DNA of 59,228 bases from Luteitalea sp. (lineage in GTDB: Bacteria > Acidobacteriota > Vicinamibacteria > Vicinamibacterales > Vicinamibacteraceae). The stretch spans positions 1-59,228 of the forward strand of contig WHTZ01000038.1 in the NCBI GenBank assembly GCA_009377495.1. Direction: 5' to 3'. Below are positions 26,020-34,751 of this stretch, piece by piece. The notes below the pieces were generated by a model. The model worked only from the letters and a program-made list of their open reading frames with translations. It was not told where the DNA came from and searched no databases. Within the stretch, counting starts at the first letter, position 1, and every line of letters starts with the position of its first letter. The position numbers and the translations under genes are program-made.

Positions 26020-26868
26020 GTGCTGATCCTCGCGCTCGACACCACGACACGGCCGGGCAGCGCCGCACTCTGGCATCGCGACAGGCTTGTCGAGGTGCGA
26101 GAAGGCGACCCCGACCGAACGCACGCCGAGCGGCTCCCGGCTGATCTCGTCGCCCTTCTCACGACTCACGCGCACACACTCGCGGACGTCGACATCTTCG
26201 CGGTGGTCTCGGGACCTGGTGGCTTCACTGGCCTGCGCGTTGGCATCGCCACCATTCAGGGGCTGGCACTCGTGGGACATCGGCCGGTGTTTGCGGCGTC
26301 CACGCTCCTGTTGCTGGCCCTTGCCGCCAAGGACAAAGGCATAGAGGCCTCAGCGGGTCAAGAGGGCAAGGGGGAAGACACAAGAGGTCAGCACGACTCG
26401 TCAGAATGCTTTGTGGGCGCCTGGATGCACGCGGCACGCCGCGAGGTCTTCACCGCCCTGTACAAGCCTGTCGACGAGGTCCAAGCACCAGAGCTGGCTG
26501 GCCTGGGTGCCGAGGACATCATTGCCGCCCGGGTCGGTCTCGTCACGCTCGACGACGCAGCCGTGGATGCGCCGGAGGCGGTCGCGGCACGCTGGCACGC
26601 GCGCCATCCGTCGGCGCGTCTGTCGGTCATGGGCGACGCCGTCAGCGACTTCGCTGACCCCCTACGTGCACGATTTGGCAACGCGGTGAGCCTGTGCTCG
26701 CCGCCACCGCTCGCCGGGGTTCTCGCAAGGCTTGCGGCGGCGCTTCCGGACGTGACCGTGTCGCCCCACGCCATCGTGCCGACCTATGTGCGTCGGCCCG
26801 ACGCTGAACTGGCCCGCGATCGCGCACTATCTCGTCCTCGGAGTGATCGTGAGTGGGTGGGTGGTTGA
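26020..26868 (+). CDS. tsaB: tRNA t6A biosynthesis protein TsaB
   Basis: 282-residue ASKHA-fold protein that pairs with TsaD, TsaE and TsaC to make N6-threonylcarbamoyladenosine at tRNA position 37. N-terminal LILALDTTTRPGSAALW and the SGPGGFTGLRVGIATIQGLAL signature (residues about 66-86) are typical. It is longer than most TsaB proteins (about 220-240). A hydrophilic insert of roughly 25 residues (about 104-130, KDKGIEASAGQEGKGEDTRG) falls where others have a short loop before the DARR/EVY-like segment. GTG start. rimI overlaps its end, a common pairing. Confidence 0.92.
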   Translation: MLILALDTTTRPGSAALWHRDRLVEVREGDPDRTHAERLPADLVALLTTHAHTLADVDIFAVVSGPGGFTGLRVGIATIQGLALVGHRPVFAASTLLLLALAAKDKGIEASAGQEGKGEDTRGQHDSSECFVGAWMHAARREVFTALYKPVDEVQAPELAGLGAEDIIAARVGLVTLDDAAVDAPEAVAARWHARHPSARLSVMGDAVSDFADPLRARFGNAVSLCSPPPLAGVLARLAAALPDVTVSPHAIVPTYVRRPDAELARDRALSRPRSDREWVGG

Positions 26869-27361
26869 ACCGCTCGTGACCACGGGCGATCTCGAAGAGG
26901 TCCTCGCGCTCGAAGAGGCCGCGTTCACCAACCCGTGGACGCGCGACATGTTCGAGTGGGAGCTGACGGGCTCGGACGTCTCGGCCGTTTATGTGGTGCG
27001 CCAGGCGCGATCCGCGCCCATCGTGGGTTACTGTTGTGTCTGGCTGTTGTTCGATGAGCTTCACATCAACCACGTGGCGGTAGACCCGCGGCTCAGGGGA
27101 CGCGGCATTGGGCGAGCACTCATGCTGGAACTGCTCACCGACGCCGGACGACGAGGCGCGCACCGGGCGACACTGGAGGTGCGTGCCTCCAACGCCCCGG
27201 CGAGACGACTCTATGAGAGTCTGGGCTTCGTCCAAACGGGCGTGCGGCGTGCCTACTACACGCACCCGGTTGAGGATGCCCTGATTTTCTGGTGCGACAT
27301 CGCCCCCGGAACGAGCCCGGCGTCCAGACGTCCGTTTGGGGCGTCTGAAGAAAGAGAGTAG
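26849..27361 (+). CDS. rimI: Ribosomal protein S18 alanine N-acetyltransferase RimI
   Basis: 170-residue GNAT acetyltransferase. The acetyl-CoA loop is in HINHVAVDPRLRGRGIGRALM. Other RimI traits are AFTNPWTRDMFEWEL near the N-terminus and ASNAPARRLYESLGF. It probably acetylates the N-terminus of S18 or related proteins. GTG at 26849 with CGGAG five bases upstream is preferred; GTGs at 26843 and 26861 are possible, and the long frame from 26786 is not needed. It overlaps tsaB by about 20 bases. The last 15 residues (TSPASRRPFGASEERE) look non-conserved. Confidence 0.88.
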   Translation: MSGWVVEPLVTTGDLEEVLALEEAAFTNPWTRDMFEWELTGSDVSAVYVVRQARSAPIVGYCCVWLLFDELHINHVAVDPRLRGRGIGRALMLELLTDAGRRGAHRATLEVRASNAPARRLYESLGFVQTGVRRAYYTHPVEDALIFWCDIAPGTSPASRRPFGASEERE

Positions 27362-27452
27362 GGATTGCAAGCCCTGAACGCTGGTGGTAGAGTCGCCCTC
27401 GACCATCGCGCGGAACCCATCCTGAACCCTCAGCCAAGAGAGGAGGCAGAGC

Positions 27453-27734
27453 ATGCCAACAGCCTCGCATGAGCTGCGTGAGCATCTGCTCAGGACCAAC
27501 ACGGAGTTTCGGGAACTGTGGGAACAGCACCATGAGCTGGATGTCCAAATCGCCGAGATGGTGGACAAACCTCATCTCTCCGAGGATGAGCAGCTAGAGG
27601 AGATCCGGCTCAAGAAGCAGAAGCTGCAGCTCAAGGACCGCATGGAGGACCTCTTGCGCCGCCATGCGGACGTGGCGATTCCTCCCTCGACATCGGCCTC
27701 TTCTATGTCCGTGAGCTCGCCGTCCCAGCGGTGA
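27453..27734 (+). CDS. DUF465 / YdcH family small protein
   Basis: 93-residue helical hairpin protein of the YdcH family: LREHLLRTNTEFRELWEQHHELDVQIAEM, then LKKQKLQLKDRMEDLLRRH, with a Ser-rich tail. The function of the family is unknown. A strong AGGAGG lies seven bases before the ATG. A REP-like inverted pair follows within ten bases of its stop. Confidence 0.88.
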   Translation: MPTASHELREHLLRTNTEFRELWEQHHELDVQIAEMVDKPHLSEDEQLEEIRLKKQKLQLKDRMEDLLRRHADVAIPPSTSASSMSVSSPSQR

Positions 27735-27742
27735 GCACATCT

Positions 27743-27805
27743 CGGAAAAAGGTGCCTGCCATCTTTTTCGAGTAGTTTGTACGAAAAAGATGACAGGCAT
27801 CTTCT
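27743..27805. repeat. REP-like inverted pair (AAAAAGGTGCCTGCC)
   Basis: A left arm (about 27743-27770, AAAAAGGTGCCTGCCATC then TTTTTCG) and right arm (27782-27805) match as reverse complements with two mismatches over 22 bases. The central GCCTG and the flanking A- and T-runs relate it to the pair at 22379-22443. It sits between the DUF465 and psd genes and may terminate transcription. Confidence 0.8.
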
Positions 27806-27824
27806 ATCTTCTTGGGTCTTATCG

Positions 27825-28475
27825 ATGCGGATTGATCGAGCTGGTGCCCCGTTCCTGGCCGGCAGTCTGATACCGGCCGCCGCCTGTGTGCTCGCCCGCC
27901 GCTCGCGCTGGGCGGTGCCCTTCTTGGGCTTGGCCGCGTGTATGGCGCTCTTTTTTCGTGATCCCGAGCGCATGCCACCGGAGGATCCGGATGTCGTCGT
28001 GGCGCCCGCCGACGGCCGTGTGGTAGTGGCGGGTGTTGCGGCCCCGGGCCTGGCGCCCGCGGGCGAGTGGCAGCAGGTGAGCGTGTTCCTCTCGCCCCTC
28101 GACGTCCACATCAACCGTGTGCCCTACGGCGGCGAGCTGGTGCGTATGGTCTACACCCCCGGACGGTTCCTTCCAGCGTACAATGCAGAAGCTGCCAGCG
28201 AGAACGTGCGCAACGCGCTGTGGGTGCGCCGTGGCGACCGGACCGTCGTATTCCAGCAAGTCGTCGGCGTCCTCGCGCGCCGCATTGTCTGCCGCGTGCA
28301 GGTTGGCGATCGGCTCGAAACGGGCCAGCGATTTGGTTTGATGAAGTTTGGATCACGGATGGACGTCTTCTTACCACCGAGCTGCCGACTGGTGGTTCAG
28401 CCAGGCGATCGTGTGCGCGCAGGCGAGAGCGTGGTCGGGCGATGGGCATCGACAAGCGTTCGTACGCCGTGCTGA
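27825..28475 (+). CDS. psd: Phosphatidylserine decarboxylase proenzyme
   Basis: 216-residue, archaeal-type short phosphatidylserine decarboxylase. It self-cleaves to form a pyruvoyl cofactor and converts phosphatidylserine to phosphatidylethanolamine at the inner membrane. Two hydrophobic stretches near the N-terminus (10-24, 30-44) anchor it. The conserved DGRV, FLSPLDVHINRVP and ENxRN motifs are present. The processing site is Gly176-Ser177 in MKFGSRMDVF. ATG at 27825 lies after the REP-like pair. It overlaps pssA, which makes its substrate. Confidence 0.93.
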   Translation: MRIDRAGAPFLAGSLIPAAACVLARRSRWAVPFLGLAACMALFFRDPERMPPEDPDVVVAPADGRVVVAGVAAPGLAPAGEWQQVSVFLSPLDVHINRVPYGGELVRMVYTPGRFLPAYNAEAASENVRNALWVRRGDRTVVFQQVVGVLARRIVCRVQVGDRLETGQRFGLMKFGSRMDVFLPPSCRLVVQPGDRVRAGESVVGRWASTSVRTPC

Positions 28476-29281
28476 CTGTTCTCCAACGACGACCACGGGC
28501 GCCGCGCCAATTCCGGCGTGGCACGTACTTGCTACCGAGCCTGTTCACCCTCGGGAACATGTTCTGTGGCTATGCGTGCATCATCTACGCGATGCGCGGC
28601 GAGTATGGGACCGCTGCCCCCTTCATTGGGATAGCGATGGTCCTCGACATGCTGGATGGCCGTATTGCGCGGCTCACCAAGACCTCGAGCGCCTTTGGCG
28701 TCGAGTTCGACTCGCTCGCTGACGTGATCTCGTTCGGTGTGGCACCCGCCGTGCTCGCCTTGGCGTGGGGTTTGACACCCATGGGGCGGATCGGCTGGGT
28801 GACCGGCTTCATTTTCGTGTCGGCAACGGCTATTCGTCTGGCACGTTTCAACATCCAAGGCTCTGCGGCCACGGACAAGCGATACTTCGCGGGTATGCCC
28901 TGCCCGCCGGCCGCTGGGGTGGTCGCAGCGACCGTGTTCGCCTGGCCCTACGGCCTGACCGCATGGCATGGGGTACTGGCGCTCCCGCTCCTGCTCGTTC
29001 CAGCGCTCTTGATGGTGAGCACGATTCGGTACCGCAGCTTCAAGACGTTCGATCTCGGGAAACGCCGTTCCTACCGTAATCTGATCGTCCTCGTCCTGGT
29101 GATGGCCGCCGTTGCCGCGGAGCCACGCGGGACGCTCGTGATCATGGCCTACGCCTACCTGCTGTCTGGCGTTGCTGGTTACGCCTGGATGCGCTTCCAC
29201 CGAAGGCCGGAAGCGCCTGCGCCTGCACACGAGGAAGGGGTCAGGGATCAGGGGTCAGGGGTCAGGGAGATGACACGGTGA
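28442..29281 (+). CDS. pssA: CDP-diacylglycerol-serine O-phosphatidyltransferase
   Basis: 279-residue membrane enzyme making phosphatidylserine from CDP-diacylglycerol and serine. The CDP-alcohol phosphotransferase motif is complete: D72-G73-x2-A76-R77, G86, D90, D94 in LDGRIARLTKTSSAFGVEFD. About eight hydrophobic segments follow the type II PssA pattern. The ATG at 28442 overlaps psd by 34 bases; a GTG at 28469 would reduce this to a short overlap and is possible. The last 16 or so residues (GVRDQGSGVREMTR) are encoded by TCAGGGG heptamers and are not part of the fold. Confidence 0.93.
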   Translation: MGIDKRSYAVLTVLQRRPRAPRQFRRGTYLLPSLFTLGNMFCGYACIIYAMRGEYGTAAPFIGIAMVLDMLDGRIARLTKTSSAFGVEFDSLADVISFGVAPAVLALAWGLTPMGRIGWVTGFIFVSATAIRLARFNIQGSAATDKRYFAGMPCPPAAGVVAATVFAWPYGLTAWHGVLALPLLLVPALLMVSTIRYRSFKTFDLGKRRSYRNLIVLVLVMAAVAAEPRGTLVIMAYAYLLSGVAGYAWMRFHRRPEAPAPAHEEGVRDQGSGVREMTR

Positions 29282-29392
29282 AGGTACGAGGTGCAAGGGG
29301 ACGAGGTACAAGGGCTGTCTAAGGGTTCAGGGATGACCTAGAGCCTGAGACAGCCCTCGGACCTCGCCCCTTGCACCTTCACTGTCTCACCG
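29232..29392. repeat. TCAGGG array and palindromic element, copy 2
   Basis: A GGGGTCA heptamer array (29237-29267) lies inside the end of pssA. An inverted pair follows: GGTGAAGGTACGAGGTGCAAGG from 29277 and its near reverse complement ending at 29391. Inside are the core variants AGGGCTGTCTAAGGG (29311-29325) and CCTGAGACAGCCCT (29344-29357). The pssA stop and the convergent ntrY-like stop both fall within the arms, so the element bridges the two 3' ends and may be a two-way terminator. Confidence 0.85.
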
Positions 29393-32300
29393 GCAGCACC
29401 AACGTCACCGTCGCCCCCTCGCCCTTTCGGCTGCCGACCGTGATCGACCCGCCGTGCAGCTCGACGTTCCGTCGCGCGATCGAGAGGCCCAGCCCCGTCC
29501 CTGCCGCTTTGTTTGAAAAGTACGGCTCGAACACGCGGCTGAGCGCCTCTTCGTCCATGCCGACCCCCGTGTCCACGAACGACACGTGTACGTGATCGTT
29601 GACACGCGCGGCGCGCACGGTCAGTGCCCCTCCGCCAGGCATCGCGTGGATCGCGTTTTCCATGATATTGACCATCGCCCGGCCAAGCAGCCCGCGGTCG
29701 AGCGCCAACAACGGCAAGTCGCGCGCGATCTCGAGGTGCAGTCGCACCCGGTCGGTCAAGCCCGCCCGGTAGGGCGCGATCACTTCTTCGATGACGTCCG
29801 CGATTGGCGTCGGTTGCAAGCGGGCCTTGGGTGACGCGGCAAAGCTCGCAAACTCGGCTGCGATCTGCCGGAGCATGCGGACCTGCGACAGGATCGTCTC
29901 GAGACAGCCTTCGAGCACCGGCGACAGTGGCTGACCACGATCGCGGTGCACACGAAGCACGTGCTCGGCGGCGAGCTGAATGGGCGTGAGTGGGTTCTTG
30001 ATGTCGTGCGCCACCTGCCGCGCCATCTGGGCCCACGCCTCCAGTCGCTCGGTCCGCGCCAGCTGGTCGCGCTGCCGGGCCAGATCCGCGGCCATCGAGT
30101 TGAACGCCTCCACGAGACGCCGCAGCTCGTCTGCCGTGCGCGCGATGACGCGCGCGTCGAGATCGCCCGCGGCAATGCGCCGGCTGGCCCGCGTGAGACG
30201 TTGCACGGGATCGGCAATGCGGTGCGCCATCGAATAGCCGATGCCCGCACCCAACAGGATGAACAGGATCGCACCCAGGTGAATCCCGCGATCGAGCTCG
30301 TCGATCTCCTGCTCGATCTCGCGCTGCCGAGAGGCCAGCGGCACCGTGAGGATGGCCTTCGGTTGTCCGGGCAAGTTGACCGGCACCGCCGCCAGTTGGT
30401 AGCCCATGGCGCCGATTTGATCCTCCGCCACGAGGTGCGGCAGCCCCTCGAGGATGATCGCGCGATAGACCTCGTCGTGCGTCCGCGTCGGGAGCAAACC
30501 TGATGCGTAGAGGTCGCGCTGGCTCGTCGCCACCAGCGTTGGCCCCTCGAAGATGTTCACGTCCTGCTGAATGACGCGGCTGATCCCGAGCATCTCGTCG
30601 TCTGTGAGGACGACGTCGCCGCGGCGGCCCTCCTGTTGGACCGCCACCGCTTCCTCGATCACACGCCGCGCGACCCCAGCCGTTCGTGCCGCTTCTTCCT
30701 CGACGTCGGCGCGCAATCGCGTTGCGACGAAGGCCCGCACGAGCAGTGCGAGGATCACGACGGGGATGACGGCTGCCGCGACGAACGCCAGAAAGAGCTT
30801 CCGCGCGAAGCTCGTACGAACCTCGCGCACGAGGGCGTGCGCCGGCTGCGATTCGCGCCCCAACCATGCAATCACGAACCCCGCCACGAGCACGAGCAGG
30901 TACAAGGCGCCGGCGAGGGTGACCAATTCGGCCAGGTGTACGAGGTGGCGCAACGGTCGCACCAGGGCGTAGCCGACCATGAAGATGGCGAGCCGATTGT
31001 TCGCCACATAAACGTTATAGACACCGTCGCCGCTCTGCACCCGCGTCCAAAACGGCTCGCGAGATCGATACGCGCGCTCGAAGACCTCGCCAGAGAGCGG
31101 CCACGGGCGACGCGCTGACGTATACACCGGGGTCCGGCCCCACCCGTAGGCAACGAGGTCGACCTCGTAGCCGCGCACGTCGCTGGCTTCGAGGGCGCTC
31201 TGTCCGCGGAACAAGCCGGAGTACGGACCTTCGGGCGAGAGAAACGGCAACGCTTCCAACGCTTCATAGTCGACGCTCGCGTGTACTGAGATGCCGCCCA
31301 TGATGCGCGGGGATTCCGAGGTGGCTGGCGCACAGACGGCTTTCTCGGCATGGAGCAGGCGTCGCTCTTCGGCTCCGAATCTGGACGCCTCGAAATAAAC
31401 CTCCCAATCGCACCCTGTTCGATCGAACGGAGGTACCGCGCCGGTGTACTCCGGCAGGCTGAACGCAAACCGGCTGAGCAAGGCGCCGCCGGGCGGCGCC
31501 GCGTGGAGCTCGATCGACGAGGTCAGACGCAAGCGCCAGAGATCGGTGTCACGCCACACCGTGAACGCCTGGTCGGTCGACGGCTGCTGTTGATCCGGCA
31601 CCTCAGCCACCGAGGTAATGAGGTCAGCGAGCGCGGTCACCTCGTCAATCTGGCTCAGCGAATCAATGAGTCGTTTCTGGATCTCCTCCGGATGCTCCAG
31701 CGCCTGCGTCGCGTAGTTCGTCTCGATCAGCCGGCGCGTGTCACGATCAACCTCGTGAAAGAGGGCAGGGTAAAGGAGCAGCGCGGGCAACAGAAGCGCG
31801 AGAAAGAGCGCGACCAGCCGAATCGTCGGCGATCCGTGGCGGTACCATGCGATGCCTCGAGCGGTCATCCAGGCAGCTCCGGTGCCGGCAACGAGCGTGA
31901 GGATGAATGCGAGCGCGGCCACATCTCGCCCACGCAGGCTCACCATCGCCGCCCAGAGAAGACCCGGCAGCAGCCACAACGCCGGCAGGAGCACCCGCAT
32001 CACCCAGCGGCGGCGGTCCACGCGCCAACGCGCCAGTGTCAGCCGGAAGGCCATGACGGCCGTCCAGACGGCCGTCGTCTCGAAGAGAATCAACCCGAAC
32101 ACCAGCGCCAGGCGCGTGGGGTCCCACGGCACGGGCGATAGGCGCAGCAGATCGATCGCACTGTTGTCGATCGTGTCCTCGACCAGCCGCATCATCGCCC
32201 AGACGATGAGCGCGGCAGCCGACCCACCGAGGAGCTGCCACAGCGCGAAGCGGACGAACGCGCCGCGCGAGCTGAGCGGGGCGATTCGCACGCTTCGGCT

Positions 32301-33407
32301 GACGGCCGTGACTCGCCGGACCGGGTCCACGAGCAGTGTCAAGAACGCGGCGAGCACGCCGCCGGAAACAAAGAGGTCGAGGGGGGTACGGTGAATCCAA
32401 CCGAGCCAGGATGAAGCGTATGTGGTGGGTGACAGCAGGCCGCCTGCCGACCCGTCGGGCACCAAGGCGGCCCAAAGGAGCACGCGCGCGACAAGGATCA
32501 CGGCGATAGCCGCCGCGGTGAGCAGGAGATAGCGTGCGAGTGACCGCGCGCGTCGCCGTGAAATAGCCCAAACCGCGGCAAGCAGCAGGGCGGTCACGCC
32601 CAGAATGCCGAGGACAATGGCTCGGATGCGCACACGGCCGTCCGCACGGATGCGCACAGCTTCTTCCCGCGACACAACCGCGTGCAGCAGGGGGTCGCCG
32701 CCAGGCGTGCTGATGACGACAGCCTGGCGGCCGGCAGGCCGTTCGCTCGCGGCAAAGTCGGACCGCGTCATCGACACCTGGGCCAGCTTCGTTTCCAGCG
32801 GGAACGACAGGGCGCCGGACTCGTACGCCCAATCTGCTGATGAGAAGCCGCGTTCGGCCACCACGGTCGCCAGTCTGCCCTGAGGCGTGTCGTGGACCGG
32901 CGCGCGATCAATGCGCGCGACATCCACCAGTCGCCAGCCGAGGGCACTGGGCGCCACAAACAACCCGGATGCAGCGCTCGGTCCCTCGGGAGGGAGCTCC
33001 GCCGAGGGACGACCACTCCACGCCACCGCTTCACCCCGCGCGTCGTAAATCGTGACCGCGAGATCCGGCACACGCTGGCGAAGGACCGCGGCGGCCGTGA
33101 GCTGGAAGAGCGTGTCGACATCACGCTCGCGCCGATCGAGCGCCTCGGCGACACGCGAGTCGGCTGTGAGCGTGGCGACGACATGCTCCAGCGACGTGAT
33201 GCGAGCGGTCATCTCGTCGCGCACGGCACGCTCGACACGAGCCACGGCATCCTCGGCTGTTCGTCCGAGGCGCCGCGTTTCCCAGACGAAGCCAGCCAGC
33301 ACCGCCAGCACCGCGCAGGCCGTGCCCGCAAGCGCCACGACCCACCAGCGCGGGGGGCCGGATGCTCGGCGCATCAGCGCGCGGCCCGCCATTCGGCGAT
33401 CTTCCAA
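29379..33407 (-). CDS. NtrY-like sensor histidine kinase, very long
   Basis: 1342 residues. A first transmembrane helix (about 22-43) is followed by an extracytoplasmic sensing region (45-265), then a block of about ten membrane helices (270-560). A second extracytoplasmic domain follows (about 565-850), then more helices, a HAMP domain (about 1045-1095) and the kinase core. The H-box is QVAHDIKNPLTP (His near 1133). N (VNIMENAIHAM), G1 (DTGVGM), F and G2 (GTGLGLSI) boxes are intact. The HAMP-HisKA arrangement and H-box resemble NtrY, but that family is usually about 700-770 residues. No response regulator gene is adjacent, so its partner is elsewhere. No PAS domain is evident. Confidence 0.85.
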   Translation of the reverse strand: MEDRRMAGRALMRRASGPPRWWVVALAGTACAVLAVLAGFVWETRRLGRTAEDAVARVERAVRDEMTARITSLEHVVATLTADSRVAEALDRRERDVDTLFQLTAAAVLRQRVPDLAVTIYDARGEAVAWSGRPSAELPPEGPSAASGLFVAPSALGWRLVDVARIDRAPVHDTPQGRLATVVAERGFSSADWAYESGALSFPLETKLAQVSMTRSDFAASERPAGRQAVVISTPGGDPLLHAVVSREEAVRIRADGRVRIRAIVLGILGVTALLLAAVWAISRRRARSLARYLLLTAAAIAVILVARVLLWAALVPDGSAGGLLSPTTYASSWLGWIHRTPLDLFVSGGVLAAFLTLLVDPVRRVTAVSRSVRIAPLSSRGAFVRFALWQLLGGSAAALIVWAMMRLVEDTIDNSAIDLLRLSPVPWDPTRLALVFGLILFETTAVWTAVMAFRLTLARWRVDRRRWVMRVLLPALWLLPGLLWAAMVSLRGRDVAALAFILTLVAGTGAAWMTARGIAWYRHGSPTIRLVALFLALLLPALLLYPALFHEVDRDTRRLIETNYATQALEHPEEIQKRLIDSLSQIDEVTALADLITSVAEVPDQQQPSTDQAFTVWRDTDLWRLRLTSSIELHAAPPGGALLSRFAFSLPEYTGAVPPFDRTGCDWEVYFEASRFGAEERRLLHAEKAVCAPATSESPRIMGGISVHASVDYEALEALPFLSPEGPYSGLFRGQSALEASDVRGYEVDLVAYGWGRTPVYTSARRPWPLSGEVFERAYRSREPFWTRVQSGDGVYNVYVANNRLAIFMVGYALVRPLRHLVHLAELVTLAGALYLLVLVAGFVIAWLGRESQPAHALVREVRTSFARKLFLAFVAAAVIPVVILALLVRAFVATRLRADVEEEAARTAGVARRVIEEAVAVQQEGRRGDVVLTDDEMLGISRVIQQDVNIFEGPTLVATSQRDLYASGLLPTRTHDEVYRAIILEGLPHLVAEDQIGAMGYQLAAVPVNLPGQPKAILTVPLASRQREIEQEIDELDRGIHLGAILFILLGAGIGYSMAHRIADPVQRLTRASRRIAAGDLDARVIARTADELRRLVEAFNSMAADLARQRDQLARTERLEAWAQMARQVAHDIKNPLTPIQLAAEHVLRVHRDRGQPLSPVLEGCLETILSQVRMLRQIAAEFASFAASPKARLQPTPIADVIEEVIAPYRAGLTDRVRLHLEIARDLPLLALDRGLLGRAMVNIMENAIHAMPGGGALTVRAARVNDHVHVSFVDTGVGMDEEALSRVFEPYFSNKAAGTGLGLSIARRNVELHGGSITVGSRKGEGATVTLVLPVRQ

Positions 33408-33462
33408 TCGAGCGCCTCCTTCACGTCCGTCTCTAGCAGTGTACCTGGTGATACGGGGACAC

Positions 33463-33666
33463 GGTGAAGGCGCAAGGTGCGAGGGGCGAGGTGCCAGGGC
33501 GGTCTCAGGCTCTAGGTGTCAGTGCTTCAGGGATCGGGGCTGCGTCGCGGCGCGGCCCGGCGGGGGCCGAGTCCGCTCGAAGGAGCTACTAGCGGCCCTA
33601 AGCCCTGAAAAACCAATCCCTGAAACCTGAGACAGCCCTGGCACCTCGCACCTCGCACCTTCACCC
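33463..33666. repeat. TCAGGG-arm palindromic element, copy 3
   Basis: Inverted arms of about 45 bases: GGTGAAGGCGCAAGGTGCGA from 33463, and GCACCTCGCACCTTCACC ending at 33666. They carry cores CAGGGCGGTCTCAGG (33495-33509) and CCTGAGACAGCCCTG (33626-33640). The interior contains CTCGAAGGAGCTACTA, recalling the 50.7-kb copy. It occupies most of the 327-base gap between the divergent kinase and membrane-protein genes; the rest holds a possible promoter at 33696. Confidence 0.85.
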
Positions 33667-33695
33667 AGTCGCACGTCACCCCCTGAACCCGGTGC

Positions 33696-33701
33696 TATAC
33701 T
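33696..33701 (+). promoter_or_regulatory. Candidate -10 box for the membrane protein gene
   Basis: TATACT lies 33 bases before the ATG at 33735. The -35 position (33673-33678, ACGTCA) is a poor match. It is outside the palindromic element, which ends at 33666. Confidence 0.25.
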
Positions 33702-33734
33702 GCAGACCTAGGGCGGCGCCGTCGCCCGTGCTGC

Positions 33735-34751
33735 ATGAGTGCTCTGACGACCCTGAAGGCGCCGCTCAAGCGCGGCGCCCTGGTCACTGCCGCGAACTGG
33801 CCCCTCCTGCTCGTTCAGTTCGTCGCCGAATCCACCTTCAAGCTGCTGGTTGCGGTACCCGTGATTGGCGGGGTATTCCTCGTCGCGCTCGCGCTCGGGC
33901 GCGACGTCGACGAGCTGTGGCGCTGGAACCTGCGCGACAGCATCGGCGCGCTCCTCGAGGCACTACGATCACACCCCGCCGCGCTGAGTGGATTCGTGGC
34001 CGCCGTCCTCATCACGGTCGTTGGCGGATCGGCGCTCATGTTCCTCATCAAGGGCGGGACGCTCAGTGTGCTGATCGCTGCGGAAGCAGACGCGGGACCG
34101 GTGGAGCGGCTCCCCGTACGGATGGCGATCTTGCGTCGTCTCCACCGGTCCGAAGTGCCCCTGTTTCTCGAAGGGTGTCACCGGTTGTTTCCGCAGTTCC
34201 TGCGGCTCGGGATCTGCCTGCTCATCGCATACGCGCTCTTCGGCGGCGCGTACCTATCGGCCCTTGCCGTCGGCTACCGTCTCCTCGTCGACCAGGGCTG
34301 GGCCACCGCCTGGCCATTTGTGATGGCGGTGTGCTCGGTGGCGCTCTTTGCGTCGATCACGTTCGTGAACCTCACGTATCTGCTCCTGCAAATGGTGATT
34401 GCCGCCACAGACTCGGGCGTCGGTCACGCATTCAGGGAAATGCTGATGTTCGTTGGCGCCCGCTTCTGGCACGTCAGCGGCGTGTTCGTCGTGACGCTGG
34501 TGCTCGTGCTGCTGGCCACCATGGCTTCGCTATTGGCGACGACAGGCCTGAGCCTCATCTCCTTCGTGCCGTTTGCGGGTCTAGCCGTCCTGCCACTGCA
34601 AGTCGTGACGTGGTTGCTGCGCGGCCTCGTGTTCCAGTACCTCGGCCTGGCAGCGTTCACCGCGTACCTCTCAATCTATCAGGCCTGGCGACGCGGCCAG
34701 CTCGCTGATGAGACCGCATCGCGCGCGCTCTCGATCGGACGCACGGCATGA
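33735..34751 (+). CDS. Polytopic membrane protein of unknown function
   Basis: 338 residues with about six to seven transmembrane helices (for example 45-62, 90-115, 150-180, 195-225, 245-275, 280-300). No signal peptide and no recognised catalytic motif. The pattern resembles uncharacterised DUF4013/DUF7544-like membrane proteins, but I cannot name the family. Its stop overlaps the start of the aminotransferase gene (ATGA), so the two are translationally coupled. Confidence 0.75.
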   Translation: MSALTTLKAPLKRGALVTAANWPLLLVQFVAESTFKLLVAVPVIGGVFLVALALGRDVDELWRWNLRDSIGALLEALRSHPAALSGFVAAVLITVVGGSALMFLIKGGTLSVLIAAEADAGPVERLPVRMAILRRLHRSEVPLFLEGCHRLFPQFLRLGICLLIAYALFGGAYLSALAVGYRLLVDQGWATAWPFVMAVCSVALFASITFVNLTYLLLQMVIAATDSGVGHAFREMLMFVGARFWHVSGVFVVTLVLVLLATMASLLATTGLSLISFVPFAGLAVLPLQVVTWLLRGLVFQYLGLAAFTAYLSIYQAWRRGQLADETASRALSIGRTA

